Of a stretch of 64,000 nucleotides of DNA, positions 35,507 through 43,866 are shown in pieces. This DNA is from Streptomyces sp. WAC05374 (GTDB lineage: Bacteria; Actinomycetota; Actinomycetes; Streptomycetales; Streptomycetaceae). The stretch is taken from assembly GCF_004353505.1 (NCBI RefSeq), contig NZ_SMNQ01000002.1, forward strand, positions 496,001 to 560,000, read 5' to 3'. The notes beneath the pieces were generated by a model. That model did not search any database and was not told the DNA's origin. It saw only the letters and a program-made list of their open reading frames with translations. Position numbers and translations under genes: made by a program. Within the stretch, counting starts at the first letter, position 1; every line of letters starts with the position of its first letter.

Positions 35507-37618
35507 ATGACGGACAATGTCGTCCCCCTGCGCAAGAACACAGACCCGCCCACCGACACCGCGACCACGTTGACCGTGGTCCCCGACCCGGCGCCGCCCG
35601 CACGCTTGCCGTTGTGGGTGCGCTCGGGTCGCGCTGTCCGTCGGGCCGTCACCCATGAGCGGACCCGGTCCACGGGCCGTCTGGTGGTGCGGCACGGCTC
35701 GTATGTGCTGGGCGGTTCGCGGATCGTGGTGCGCCGGGCGTGGGACGGTCGTACGGCGGCGCGTTACGAGCGGATGATCCGGGCGGCGGAAGCCGCGGGG
35801 AACTATGAGGTGGCCGCCGAGTGGGAGGAGCGTGGCCGCGCCTTCCGGGCCGCCCGTCACGCTCGCCGTATGGACCTGCTGACCAGTCCGGAGAAGGTGG
35901 TCAAGGGCGCCGGATACGGGCTGGGCGGCATCCTCGCCGGTCTGCTGCTGCTCGGTATCGGCCTGGCCATCGCCACCGAGGACGCCTCTGATGTGGTGGT
36001 TCCGCTGATGGCGCTGGTGGAGTTGTGCCGCTGGATCGTGGTCATCGTGACGGTGGTGTGGGGGCCGCTGGTGGCGGTCGGGCCGTGGCTGGCGCTCGCC
36101 GGGGTGTGGGCCGTCGGCCGGCACCGGCAGGCCGCCCCGGCCTGGGTCCTTCCCGCCCAGGCTCGTTCGGGGGAGGGAGAGCCGATCACCCCGTCCATCG
36201 TGGTCAAGGCCCTGAAGGATCTGGGCATCTCCGCGTTGCGGAAGGCCATCGCGGAGATGGGTGACGCCGGGGCGTCCATGCTCGGGCCGATCAGGATCGC
36301 GGGGTGCGGGGTGGAGGTGGATGTCACTCTGCCGTCCGGGGTCGCGACCAACGAGGTGCAGTCACGGCGCCGCAAGCTCGCGGAGAACCTGGCGCGGCAT
36401 GAGCACGAGGTGTTCATCACGATCCCGCCGGCCGCCCGCACGGTGCGGCTGTGGGTGGCGGACTCTGGGGCGCTGGACGAGCCGATCGGCCCGTCCCCGC
36501 TGACCACGGACGACACCCTGACCGCCAACTACGCCAAGGGCAAGGCGCCGTGGGGCCAGGACCTGCGTGGGGACGCAGCCACTCTCAGCCTCTACCAGCG
36601 CCACATGCTCATTACGGGTCTGTCCAACCAGGGCAAGACCGCAGCCTTGCGGGCGCTGGCGCTGTGGCTGGCGCTGGACCGCTCGGTGGAGTTCCGGGTG
36701 GCGGACCTGAAGGGCGCTGGCGACTGGGCCATGTTCGACGGGCTGGCCACGGTCCTTATCCAGGGGCCGACCGATGAGCACGTCATCGAGGCCACGGAGA
36801 TGCTGGAAGGCGTGGTGCGGGAGATGGAGCGGCGCTTGACTGCCCCGCCCGGCACTGCCTTCGCACCGTTGATCGCGCTGGTGGATGAGGCGCAGGTGGC
36901 GTTTATGTGCCCGGTCAAGGACGACGACGGCCGCCCCTACGGCGGTAGTAAGGCCACGTCCCGGTACTTCATGGCGGCCCGGAAGATCCACAACCAGGGC
37001 CGGGCCGTGGACGTACTGCTCTACCAGGGCACCCAGGATCCCACCGACCAGAACCTCCCCAAGCTGGTCCGGGAAGGTGCGCACACCCGCGCCTCGCTCG
37101 CGCTGGGCACCGAGTCTCAGGCCCGTATGGCGCTGGGGGACAAGGCGGTGGATGGCGGTGCCGCGCCGAACCTGCTGCGGCCGGGGCTGGACAAGGGCAC
37201 GGTCGTGGTCGCCTCCGACGGCATCGCCATTCCCGCCGGACAGGCGTCCATCACGGTGCGGACGCACTACATCGACACCGACCAGGCCACCGCGATTGCC
37301 GGCCGGGCCAAAGCCCTGCGCGACGGAGTGACCACGCTGACCGCCGCCGATCGGGGCGAGGAGCGCGACCCGCTCGCCGACGTGGCCGCCGTGGTTGGGG
37401 ACGCACCCCGGGTGCTGACGCAGGAGGTGCTGAAGCGGCTCACCGCACTGGATGCCAAGGCGTATGGCGGGTGGTCGTTCGTGGACCTCAAGCGGGTCCT
37501 GGACGGCGCCGGAGCCGAGCCGCACAAGTCCGACGGCCGTATGGTCGTCAGCCGCGACCGCATCGCCCGCGCCCTGGCCAACCGCCCCGGCGACGGTTCC
37601 GCTTCTGCCTCCCAGTAG
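35507..37618 (+). CDS. FtsK/SpoIIIE-type conjugative DNA translocase (TraB/TraSA family)
   Basis: A 703-residue hexameric double-stranded-DNA pump, the only protein strictly needed for Streptomyces-type conjugation. The ATG at 35507 has CAGGAGAA upstream. The N-terminal half has two membrane segments (GLGGILAGLLLLGIGLAIAT and IVVIVTVVWGPLVAV, residues ~145-210). The FtsK motor shows the Walker A GLSNQGKTAAL (near residue 374) and Walker B ALVDEAQVAF (near 458). A C-terminal winged helix (LKRLTALDAKAYGGWSFVDLKRVL...) should read the clt repeats, and an octamer array overlaps and follows the gene end. Confidence 0.92.
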   Translation: MTDNVVPLRKNTDPPTDTATTLTVVPDPAPPARLPLWVRSGRAVRRAVTHERTRSTGRLVVRHGSYVLGGSRIVVRRAWDGRTAARYERMIRAAEAAGNYEVAAEWEERGRAFRAARHARRMDLLTSPEKVVKGAGYGLGGILAGLLLLGIGLAIATEDASDVVVPLMALVELCRWIVVIVTVVWGPLVAVGPWLALAGVWAVGRHRQAAPAWVLPAQARSGEGEPITPSIVVKALKDLGISALRKAIAEMGDAGASMLGPIRIAGCGVEVDVTLPSGVATNEVQSRRRKLAENLARHEHEVFITIPPAARTVRLWVADSGALDEPIGPSPLTTDDTLTANYAKGKAPWGQDLRGDAATLSLYQRHMLITGLSNQGKTAALRALALWLALDRSVEFRVADLKGAGDWAMFDGLATVLIQGPTDEHVIEATEMLEGVVREMERRLTAPPGTAFAPLIALVDEAQVAFMCPVKDDDGRPYGGSKATSRYFMAARKIHNQGRAVDVLLYQGTQDPTDQNLPKLVREGAHTRASLALGTESQARMALGDKAVDGGAAPNLLRPGLDKGTVVVASDGIAIPAGQASITVRTHYIDTDQATAIAGRAKALRDGVTTLTAADRGEERDPLADVAAVVGDAPRVLTQEVLKRLTALDAKAYGGWSFVDLKRVLDGAGAEPHKSDGRMVVSRDRIARALANRPGDGSASASQ

Positions 37619-37796
37619 AGGGAGGCACACCCCCGCCGGGCCAGGGAGGCAGGGAGAACTCCCTACACCCCTCCCTGACCCACCTCCCTGGTCTTGGCCT
37701 GCGCAAACGGCCATCCAGGGAGGCAGGGAGGCACTCCAGGTCAGGGCCCCGAAACCCCCTGCCAGAGCCACCGGCCAGGGGGTGACTTTGCCTCCC
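37606..37796. repeat. Octamer array GGGAGGCA: candidate clt (transfer origin recognised by Tra)
   Basis: Direct copies of GGGAGGCA at 37620-37627, 37644-37651, 37718-37725 and 37726-37733, and inverted copies (TGCCTCCC) at 37606-37613 and 37789-37796. More CTCCCTG/CAGGGAG half-copies lie between. Streptomyces TraB proteins bind 8-bp TRS repeats clustered in clt, usually next to traB. Location and repeat size fit. The octamer itself differs from those I remember. Confidence 0.65.
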
Positions 37797-37926
37797 TGCC
37801 CGCACCGAACACCCCATTCCGCTTCCGGGTGCATCCGTGCCCGGACACGCCGAAGGCGGCCCCCATCCGACCAAGAACCGGGGCCGCCCTCGTCCAGCAC
37901 CATTCAGAGAACTGGAGACCCCAAGC
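37619..37926. other. Non-coding gap between tra and Prim-Pol genes
   Basis: 308 bases with no gene. The first 180 are filled by the GGGAGGCA octamers. The rest is unstructured GC-rich sequence leading to the Prim-Pol start, which has GGAGACC upstream. Confidence 0.6.
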
Positions 37927-38799
37927 ATGACTCAACCGACCATGATCCGGCGAGTAGGCCCCGTAAGGCCGTTACTGACCACTGCACTGCGGCTTGCCGC
38001 CGCACGGGTGCCGGTCCTGCCGCTGCGGGCCGGGAAGGTCCCGTTCGGCAACTGCCCCGGCTGCCGGGACAACGCCTGCGGCGGCCGGCCGGTCATGAAG
38101 GCCGCCGGAATCTGCGCGTGTCCGCGCGTCTGCCACGGCTGGGCCGCCGCCACCACTAACCCGGCCGTCATCAGCTCGCCCGCGTGGGCGCCGGCGTGGC
38201 GTACGGCCGCCGCCGTCGCCTACCACCCGGGCGGCGCCGGACTTACTGTCGTAGACCTGGACGACGCCGACGCGATCGCCTGGGCCCGCGCCTCGCTGCC
38301 CGCCACACGGACCGTGGCGACGACGCGGGGAGAGCACTGGATCTACCGAGGCGTCATGGGCTCGTCCAACGGGGTGCGTCCCGGCATCGACATCAAGTCG
38401 AAGATGCAGTACGCCCGCTACCTCGGGCCCGGCACCGGCTGTCTGGCCGACCTGCCGGACGCCGTCCGCGCCCTGGCCGTGCGCCAGCCGCGCCCCGCCC
38501 GGACGGCGCACACCCCGATGGCGGCCGGGCTGGCCCGGGGCGGGGCGTGTCCGCACCGCACGCCCGCCTACCTGGAGCGCGGTATCGCCATGGCCGAGCA
38601 GCGCATCACCAGCGCCGCCAGCGCGGTGCACGCGACCGTCTACCGGACGTTCCTCGCGGTGCTGTCCACGCACGGCCGGTGCGGCTGCCTCACCGACGCC
38701 CACATCACGCGGCTGTTCACCGCCGCGCAGACCAAGGGCGAGAGCGCCCGGCACTGCACCGAGGCTTGGACCAACGCCCGCACCGCTATGGGGATGTGA
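37927..38799 (+). CDS. Prim-Pol: bifunctional DNA primase/polymerase
   Basis: A 290-residue archaeo-eukaryotic-type primase-polymerase that starts replication of the excised element. Features are VPVLPLRAGKVPFGNCPGCR, a Cys-rich zinc segment (CPGC...C...CACPRVC), the catalytic DLDD in TVVDLDDADAIAW (near residue 115), and the downstream ...GEHWIYRG and GIDIKSK motifs. Its stop overlaps the ATPase start (GTGA). Prim-Pol defines one of the three AICE replication types (RepSA, RepAM, Prim-Pol). Confidence 0.88.
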   Translation: MTQPTMIRRVGPVRPLLTTALRLAAARVPVLPLRAGKVPFGNCPGCRDNACGGRPVMKAAGICACPRVCHGWAAATTNPAVISSPAWAPAWRTAAAVAYHPGGAGLTVVDLDDADAIAWARASLPATRTVATTRGEHWIYRGVMGSSNGVRPGIDIKSKMQYARYLGPGTGCLADLPDAVRALAVRQPRPARTAHTPMAAGLARGGACPHRTPAYLERGIAMAEQRITSAASAVHATVYRTFLAVLSTHGRCGCLTDAHITRLFTAAQTKGESARHCTEAWTNARTAMGM

Positions 38800-40283
38800 G
38801 CACCGTGTCCGAGGACGAGAAGACCCCGGCTCGCCAGATCATCACCGACTACGCGCAAGCGCACTTCCGGTACTTCCGCACCGCCGACGGAACGGTCTAC
38901 GCACAGAGGAACGGGCACCCCGTCGCCCGGCCGATCCGGTCCCAGGGCACCACGGGCAGCCACCGGCAGGAACTCATGGTCGGTCTCTTCCGCGACGGGA
39001 TCGGCGTGTTCAACGGGACCGCACTCAAAGAGGCCCTGGACCTGATCGAGGCACTGGCGCTGACCGAGGAAACCCAGCCGGTCCACATCCGCGTGGCGCC
39101 CGGGTACGACGGCGCCACCTGGCTGGACCTGGGCCGCGCCGACGGGCGGTCGGTCTGCATCCACCCCACCGGGTGGGACATCACCGTTCCGGACCCGCGT
39201 GAGGTGTGCTGGCGGCGTACCCAGCTCACCGGGGAACTGCCCCTGCCGGCCAAGGACACCGGCGGCAAGGGCATCGACCTGCTGATGCGGCTGTGCAACT
39301 TCGCCAGCGCGGAAACCGAGTGCCTGGCCATCGCCTGGCTCATCGGCTGCCTGGGTCCGGACGTGCCCGTCCCCGCCCCCTTCCTCACCGGCCCGCAAGG
39401 TGCGGGCAAGTCCACCGGTGGGCGGATGCTGGTACGGATCATCGAGGGCATGACCGGGGACCTGCGCCGGGCTCCGAAGGATGAGGAAAACCTGCTCGCG
39501 GCAGTGGCGGCCGGGTGGGTCACCGCCCTGGACAACCTCTCCCACATGACCCCGGACCTGTCCGACGCCATGTGCTGCATCGTGACCGGCGCCGAGAACG
39601 TCAAGCGCGCCCTGTTCACCGACGGAGACGTCTTCCGCGTCGGCTACCGCCGCCCCCTGCTCCTGACCGGTATCGACGTCGGCGTTATCCGGCCCGACCT
39701 CGCCGAACGACTCCTGCCCCTGCGGCTGGAACGCCCCCGCGTCCGGCGCACCGAGGCGGAACTGTGGTCCGACTTCGCCGAGGTCCTGCCCGTCATCCTC
39801 GGCTCGCTCCTGGACCTGGCCGTGCAGGTACGGGCGGCGCAGGCGGACATCCCGACCGACCTGCGCATGGCCGACTTCGCGCACCTGTGCGCCCAACTCG
39901 ACGCGGCCACCGGTCTGGGAGCGCTCACCGCCTACCGGGCCAGCCTGGATGACCTTAACGACGATGTCATCGAGGGTGACCTGCTCGCGCAGACGGTGCT
40001 CAAGCACGCCGCCGGCATCGAGCCGGGCACCGAGCAGCGGATGACGTCGGCCGAGTGGCTGCACTGCCTCACGGGCCTCTACACAGGTGAGGAATGCCGT
40101 CCCCTGCCCAAGGGGTGGCCGACCACGGGCAAGGTCCTTTCAGACCGCCTCAAGCGCCTCCAGCCCACCCTCGCGGCCCGGGGCGTCCTCATCGACTGGG
40201 GGCGCACCAAGACATCCCGCTACATCGAGATCGCACGGCCGGCCACCGCGCCGCCCTCGCCCGAGCAGGAAGCGGTCTTCTGA
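38796..40283 (+). CDS. Replication ATPase/helicase-like partner of Prim-Pol
   Basis: A 495-residue P-loop protein. The Walker A is FLTGPQGAGKST (near residue 200), a Walker B-like VTALDNLS follows, and an Arg-rich RLLPLRLERP segment and a C-terminal winged-helix-like region (LSDRLKRLQPTLAARGVLID) end the protein. It probably acts as the replicative helicase/initiator for the element. GTG 38796 overlaps the Prim-Pol stop; GTG 38805 is an alternative. Confidence 0.82.
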   Translation: MSTVSEDEKTPARQIITDYAQAHFRYFRTADGTVYAQRNGHPVARPIRSQGTTGSHRQELMVGLFRDGIGVFNGTALKEALDLIEALALTEETQPVHIRVAPGYDGATWLDLGRADGRSVCIHPTGWDITVPDPREVCWRRTQLTGELPLPAKDTGGKGIDLLMRLCNFASAETECLAIAWLIGCLGPDVPVPAPFLTGPQGAGKSTGGRMLVRIIEGMTGDLRRAPKDEENLLAAVAAGWVTALDNLSHMTPDLSDAMCCIVTGAENVKRALFTDGDVFRVGYRRPLLLTGIDVGVIRPDLAERLLPLRLERPRVRRTEAELWSDFAEVLPVILGSLLDLAVQVRAAQADIPTDLRMADFAHLCAQLDAATGLGALTAYRASLDDLNDDVIEGDLLAQTVLKHAAGIEPGTEQRMTSAEWLHCLTGLYTGEECRPLPKGWPTTGKVLSDRLKRLQPTLAARGVLIDWGRTKTSRYIEIARPATAPPSPEQEAVF

Positions 40284-40733
40284 CCGCGCGCCCGCGCCGT
40301 CCGGAGAAGCAAGAGGAGCACCCGGCCCCGCGTGCTCCTCTTGCTGTTCGGCGGCAGCGCCGCCCTGCAAGGTCGCGCCGCGAAGCGGCTCCTTCTTCAC
40401 TCGCTGAGCCGCAGACAACAGACACCACCCCCTCTCTCTGTCCGAAGTAGAGAAGGCTGCGTCACCTGCGTCACCCACACCCCGAAAACGGCCACTGACC
40501 TGCCACAAGAGCGGTGACGCAGACGGCCGAATCCTGCGTCACCCCGCGTCACCCGCGTCACCCGCGTCACCCGCTAACGGAAGCCTGCGTCACCGATGAC
40601 ACACCCGCAGAGTCCTGCGTCACCCCGAAACCGCAGTTCAAAGAGACGAATGACGCAGATGACGTAGGTGACGCAGAAATCCGCACCTCGGACACACACG
40701 GACGCCCAAGCGCTCACCACCGGAGGGCACTCA
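40284..40733. other. Non-coding gap between replication ATPase and excisionase
   Basis: 450 bases with no gene. It contains the GCGTCACC iteron-like array (40459-40674), listed separately. It also carries, at about 40300-40365, two CAAGAGGAGCAC-type inverted segments (GAGGAGCACCCGG ... CGTGCTCCTCTTGC) that can form a terminator hairpin after the ATPase gene. Confidence 0.55.
40459..40674. repeat. Iteron-like GCGTCACC array (candidate replication origin or Xis/regulator binding site)
   Basis: Eight direct copies of GCGTCACC begin at 40459, 40468, 40536, 40546, 40555, 40564, 40587 and 40617. Two inverted copies (GGTGACGC) start at 40513 and 40667. Four central copies are spaced 9-10 bases apart, close to one helical turn. 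An array of this kind between rep and xis/int fits an iteron-type origin. Confidence 0.65.
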
Positions 40734-40961
40734 GTGAAACCCGACACCGACCCCCGGGCCACGCTCCGCGCCGGGCTCCCGGACCGCTACCTCACCCCCG
40801 ACGACATCGCCGAACTCTTCGAAGTGCCCAAGGAGACCGTCTACCAGTGGCGCAAGAAGCGCACTGGCCCGCCCGGCTTCCGCGTCGGCAAGCACATCCG
40901 CTACGACCCCGCCGCAGTCCACCGCTGGGCCGCCGAGCGCATGGCCGCCGACGCTGCCTGA
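40734..40961 (+). CDS. xis: Excisionase / MerR-like HTH protein
   Basis: A 75-residue DNA-binding protein with LTPDDIAELFEVPKETVYQW and a FRVGKHIRYDPAAVHRWAAE wing, the AlpA/Xis-type 'helix-turn-helix domain 17' layout. The GTG at 40734 has CGGAGGG upstream. Next to the integrase and at the right end, it should direct excision. Confidence 0.88.
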   Translation: MKPDTDPRATLRAGLPDRYLTPDDIAELFEVPKETVYQWRKKRTGPPGFRVGKHIRYDPAAVHRWAAERMAADAA

Positions 40962-40984
40962 CACCTCCTGACCACTCACATCGC

Positions 40985-41013
40985 AAGGGCGGGCCGTTTA
41001 GCGGCCCGCCCTT
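40985..41013 (+). terminator. Hairpin between xis and int
   Basis: AAGGGCGGGCCG and CGGCCCGCCCTT form a perfect 12-bp stem with a TTTAG loop. It would limit read-through from xis into int, so int may need antitermination or its own promoter. Confidence 0.65.
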
Positions 41014-41041
41014 CCCGCGCCCAAGAAGGGACCGCCCCTCC

Positions 41042-42310
41042 ATGGCAGGCCACATCCAAGACCGCTGGTACAAGACCGAGACCGGCCCTGACGGCAAACC
41101 GCGACGGGTCAAAAGCGACCGCCACGGCTCCGGTATGCGCTACCGCGCCCGCTACATCGGCCCCGACGGCACGGAGAAGTCCAAGAGCTTCCCCGACCGG
41201 CAAAAGCGCCTTGCCGAGCAGTGGCTCGCTGCGATCGAGGCCGACATGTCGCGCGGCCAGTACATCGACCCGACGGCCGGCCGCGTCACCTTTCGCGAGT
41301 ACGCGGAAAAGTGGCTGGCCTCTCAGACCACGGACATGACCACACGCTCTTCCGTGGTGGTGCAGATTCGCAGTCACGCGATCCCGTACCTCGGCACACG
41401 GCCGCTCGGGTCGTTTCAACCCGGGCACATCCGTGACTGGTTGAGCAAGCTGGAGGGCGCCGTGCCGGCGTCGTCGTACCGGCGCGTCATCTACAACAGC
41501 GTCTCGACCGTCCTGAACGCAGCCGTGGACGACGGCCATCTCCAGAAGAACCCGTGTCACGCACGGTCTGTCCGGCCACCGGAACCCGGCCACACGCGGG
41601 TCGTGCCGTGGTCATCGGAGCGGGTCTTCGCCGTGCGCTCGGCACTGCCGGCGCAGTACCAGGCCGCGGTCGACCTCGGAGCGGGCTGCGGTCTCCGCCA
41701 GGGCGAAATCTTCGGCCTCGCGCTCGACCAGGTCAGGTTCGACACGGGCTGGCTCCACGTCGCGTCCCAGGTGAAGGTGGCGAACGGGCACCTCGTCTTC
41801 GGCCCGCCGAAGCGCAACAAGGTCAGGGAGGTGCCACTCCCCGACTGCGTCGCGCGCGTCCTGAAGGGGCACACAGAGCGGTTCCCGCCGGTCGCGGTCA
41901 CTCTGCCGTGGCTCCGCCCCGACGGGCCACTCATGACCAAGCACCTGCTGTTCACCCGAATCGATGGGGGCGGAGCCGTTCGGCGCACGGACTTCAACAC
42001 GCGGGTGTGGAAGCCCGCGCTTGTGGCCGCCGGCGTCATCCCGGAGCCGTCGCCCGGGGCGCGTCACCAGGCCGCGCGCGAGCACGGGATGCATGCGCTC
42101 CGACACTTCTACGCGTCGGTTCTGCTGGACGTCGGCGAGAACGTGAAGGCGCTGAGCACGTACCTCGGACACAGCGACCCGGGGTTCACCCTGCGCGTCT
42201 ATACGCACCTGATGCCGAGCAGCGACGGCCGGGCGCGGAAGGCCGTGGACACCATGTACGAGGCTACTTCTCCAACGTCCGACGGCCCACAGACGGCCCA
42301 GAGCGACTGA
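41042..42310 (+). CDS. int: Tyrosine-recombinase integrase
   Basis: A 422-residue site-specific recombinase. The N-terminal part is an arm-binding domain followed by a SAM-like core-binding domain (about 80-175). The catalytic domain has Arg in GLRQGEIFGL (near 217), HALRHFYAS (His-Arg near 351-354), LGHSDP (His near 376) and the nucleophile Tyr in VYTHLM (near 387). The ATG at 41042 has AAGAAGGG some 15 bases upstream. The gene ends 125 bases before the right att core, the usual position for an AICE. It must recognise a site inside glnA2, not a tRNA. Confidence 0.94.
   Translation: MAGHIQDRWYKTETGPDGKPRRVKSDRHGSGMRYRARYIGPDGTEKSKSFPDRQKRLAEQWLAAIEADMSRGQYIDPTAGRVTFREYAEKWLASQTTDMTTRSSVVVQIRSHAIPYLGTRPLGSFQPGHIRDWLSKLEGAVPASSYRRVIYNSVSTVLNAAVDDGHLQKNPCHARSVRPPEPGHTRVVPWSSERVFAVRSALPAQYQAAVDLGAGCGLRQGEIFGLALDQVRFDTGWLHVASQVKVANGHLVFGPPKRNKVREVPLPDCVARVLKGHTERFPPVAVTLPWLRPDGPLMTKHLLFTRIDGGGAVRRTDFNTRVWKPALVAAGVIPEPSPGARHQAAREHGMHALRHFYASVLLDVGENVKALSTYLGHSDPGFTLRVYTHLMPSSDGRARKAVDTMYEATSPTSDGPQTAQSD
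42280..42301 (+). repeat. 22-bp end repeat, right copy (candidate integrase arm site)
   Basis: Exact copy of 26023-26044, lying over the last codons of the integrase gene. Its presence near both ends and in the same orientation fits arm-type binding sites flanking the attP core. Confidence 0.6.
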
Positions 42311-42385
42311 GACGGCTCCGGGCCGGCAGTCGGTGACCGTCGGCCCGGAGTGCCGTACAGCGGTGGAACCGGAGCTGACCTGGGG

Positions 42386-43747
42386 TTACAGCACCGGCAG
42401 GTTCTTCCGGAGTTCGAAGGCGGTGACCTCGCTCCGGTACTCCTCCCACTCCTGCTTCTTGTTGCGGAGGAAGAAGTCGAAGACGTGCTCGCCGAGGGTC
42501 TCGGCGACCAGTTCGCTGCGTTCCATCAGGGAGATGGCCTCGCCCAGGTTCTGGGGCAGGGGCTCGATGCCCATGGCGCGGCGTTCGGCGTCGGAGAGGG
42601 CCCAGACGTCGTCGTCGGCGCCGGCCGGGAGTTCGTAGCTCTCCTCGATGCCCTTGAGGCCCGCCGCCAGGAGGACCGCGTACGTCAGGTAGGGGTTGGC
42701 GCCCGAGTCGATGGAGCGGACCTCGACGCGGGCCGAGCCCGTCTTGCCCGGCTTGTACATGGGGACGCGGATCAGGGCGGAGCGGTTGTTGTGGCCCCAG
42801 CAGATGTAGGAGGGGGCCTCGCCGCCCGAGCCGGCGGTGCGGGCGGAGCCGCCCCAGATGCGCTTGTAGGAGTTGACCCACTGGTTGGTGACGGCCGAGA
42901 TCTCCGCCGCGTGGCGCAGCAGGCCCGCGATGAAGGAGCGGCCGACCTTGGAGAGCTGGTACTCGGCGCCCGACTCGTAGAAGGCGTTGCGGTCGCCCTC
43001 GAAGAGGGAGAGGTGGGTGTGCATGCCGGAGCCGGGGTACTCCGAGAACGGCTTCGGCATGAAGGTGGCCTGGACGCCCTGCTCCAGCGCGACCTGCTTC
43101 ATCACCAGGCGGAAGGTCATGATGTTGTCGGCGGTCGACAGGGCGTCGGCGTAGCGGAGGTCGATCTCCTGCTGGCCGGGCGCGCCCTCGTGGTGGCTGA
43201 ACTCGACCGAGATGCCCATCGACTCCAGCATGGTGATGGCCTGGCGGCGGAAGTCCATGCCGACGTTCTGCGGGGTGTGGTCGAAGTAGCCGGAGTTGTC
43301 CGCGGGGACCGGCTTGGAGCCGTCCAGCGGCTTGTCCTTCAGCAGGAAGAACTCGATCTCCGGGTGGGTGTAGAAGGTGAACCCGAGGTCGGAGGTCTTC
43401 GCCAGGATGCGCTTGAGGACGTAGCGCGGGTCGGCGAAGGACGGCGAGCCGTCGGGCATCAGGATGTCGCAGAACATCCGGGCCGTCCCGGGGGCCTCGG
43501 CCCGCCACGGGAGGATCTGGAAGGTGCCCGGATCGGGCTTGGCGATCATGTCCGACTCGTACACCCGGGCGAAGCCCTCGATCGCCGAGCCGTCGAACCC
43601 GATCCCCTCGTCGAAGGCCTGCTCGAGCTCGGCGGGGGCCACGGCGACGGACTTCAGGAAGCCGAGCACGTCCGTGAACCACAGGCGCACGAAGCGGATG
43701 TCGCGCTCCTCGAGCGTACGGAGTACGAATTCCTGCTGCTTGTCCAT
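42386..43747 (-). CDS. glnA2: Glutamine synthetase type I-like GlnA2 (3' end supplied by the element)
   Basis: A 453-residue GSI-family enzyme. Motifs: DGSAIEGF (substrate latch), EIEFFLL, SHHEGAPGQQEIDL, GSGMHTHLS and NPYLTYAVLLA. It lacks the NLFDLP-type adenylylation Tyr loop in standard form, as usual for GlnA2. In S. coelicolor the GlnA2 homologue (SCO2241) is linked to polyamine glutamylation rather than bulk ammonium assimilation, as I recall. The ATG at 43747 begins MDKQQEF. The last 16 codons and stop (42386-42434) are element DNA and differ synonymously from the displaced end at 25832-25880. Confidence 0.95.
   Translation of the reverse strand: MDKQQEFVLRTLEERDIRFVRLWFTDVLGFLKSVAVAPAELEQAFDEGIGFDGSAIEGFARVYESDMIAKPDPGTFQILPWRAEAPGTARMFCDILMPDGSPSFADPRYVLKRILAKTSDLGFTFYTHPEIEFFLLKDKPLDGSKPVPADNSGYFDHTPQNVGMDFRRQAITMLESMGISVEFSHHEGAPGQQEIDLRYADALSTADNIMTFRLVMKQVALEQGVQATFMPKPFSEYPGSGMHTHLSLFEGDRNAFYESGAEYQLSKVGRSFIAGLLRHAAEISAVTNQWVNSYKRIWGGSARTAGSGGEAPSYICWGHNNRSALIRVPMYKPGKTGSARVEVRSIDSGANPYLTYAVLLAAGLKGIEESYELPAGADDDVWALSDAERRAMGIEPLPQNLGEAISLMERSELVAETLGEHVFDFFLRNKKQEWEEYRSEVTAFELRKNLPVL
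42435..42472. repeat. Attachment site core, right junction (38-bp direct repeat)
   Basis: Identical to 25881-25918. Sequence to the right continues into chromosomal glnA2 (AGAAGTCGAAGACG). Sequence to the left is element-borne. Confidence 0.9.
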
Positions 43748-43866
43748 TTCCACACCCATCCTCGCTGATCAGGCCAGCATGCCACCACACGGTTTCGTGC
43801 ACGTTGCGAACCCATAGTGCATGGAGCTCTGTGGCGCAGGTAACGGTGGCCTCGCAGACTGGTCCC

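Larger units (their letters stand above)
25881..42472. mobile_element. Integrated actinomycete integrative and conjugative element (AICE) in glnA2
   Basis: About 16.6 kb bounded by a 38-bp direct repeat inside the glnA2 3' end. It carries the AICE set: tyrosine integrase and excisionase at the right end, Prim-Pol plus ATPase replication genes, an FtsK-type double-stranded-DNA translocase, Spd-like small membrane genes, and a regulatory block with GntR, NUDIX, HD and HTH genes as in pSAM2-like elements. There is no type IV secretion system, relaxase or phage structural gene. The left third (26320-28683) has visibly lower GC than the host and looks like cargo. All transfer genes appear intact, so the element may be functional. 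Confidence 0.93.

Noticed and set aside
36362..37903. 513-codon minus-strand frame opposite the tra gene
   Set aside because: Antisense shadow; the plus strand encodes Walker A and B motifs of an FtsK-type protein.
40459..40674. CRISPR array
   Set aside because: Repeats are only 8 bp, spacing is irregular, inverted copies occur and no cas genes are present; better explained as iterons.
25881..42472. Prophage
   Set aside because: No capsid, portal, terminase, tail or lysis genes; FtsK-type Tra, Spd-like and Prim-Pol genes indicate an AICE.
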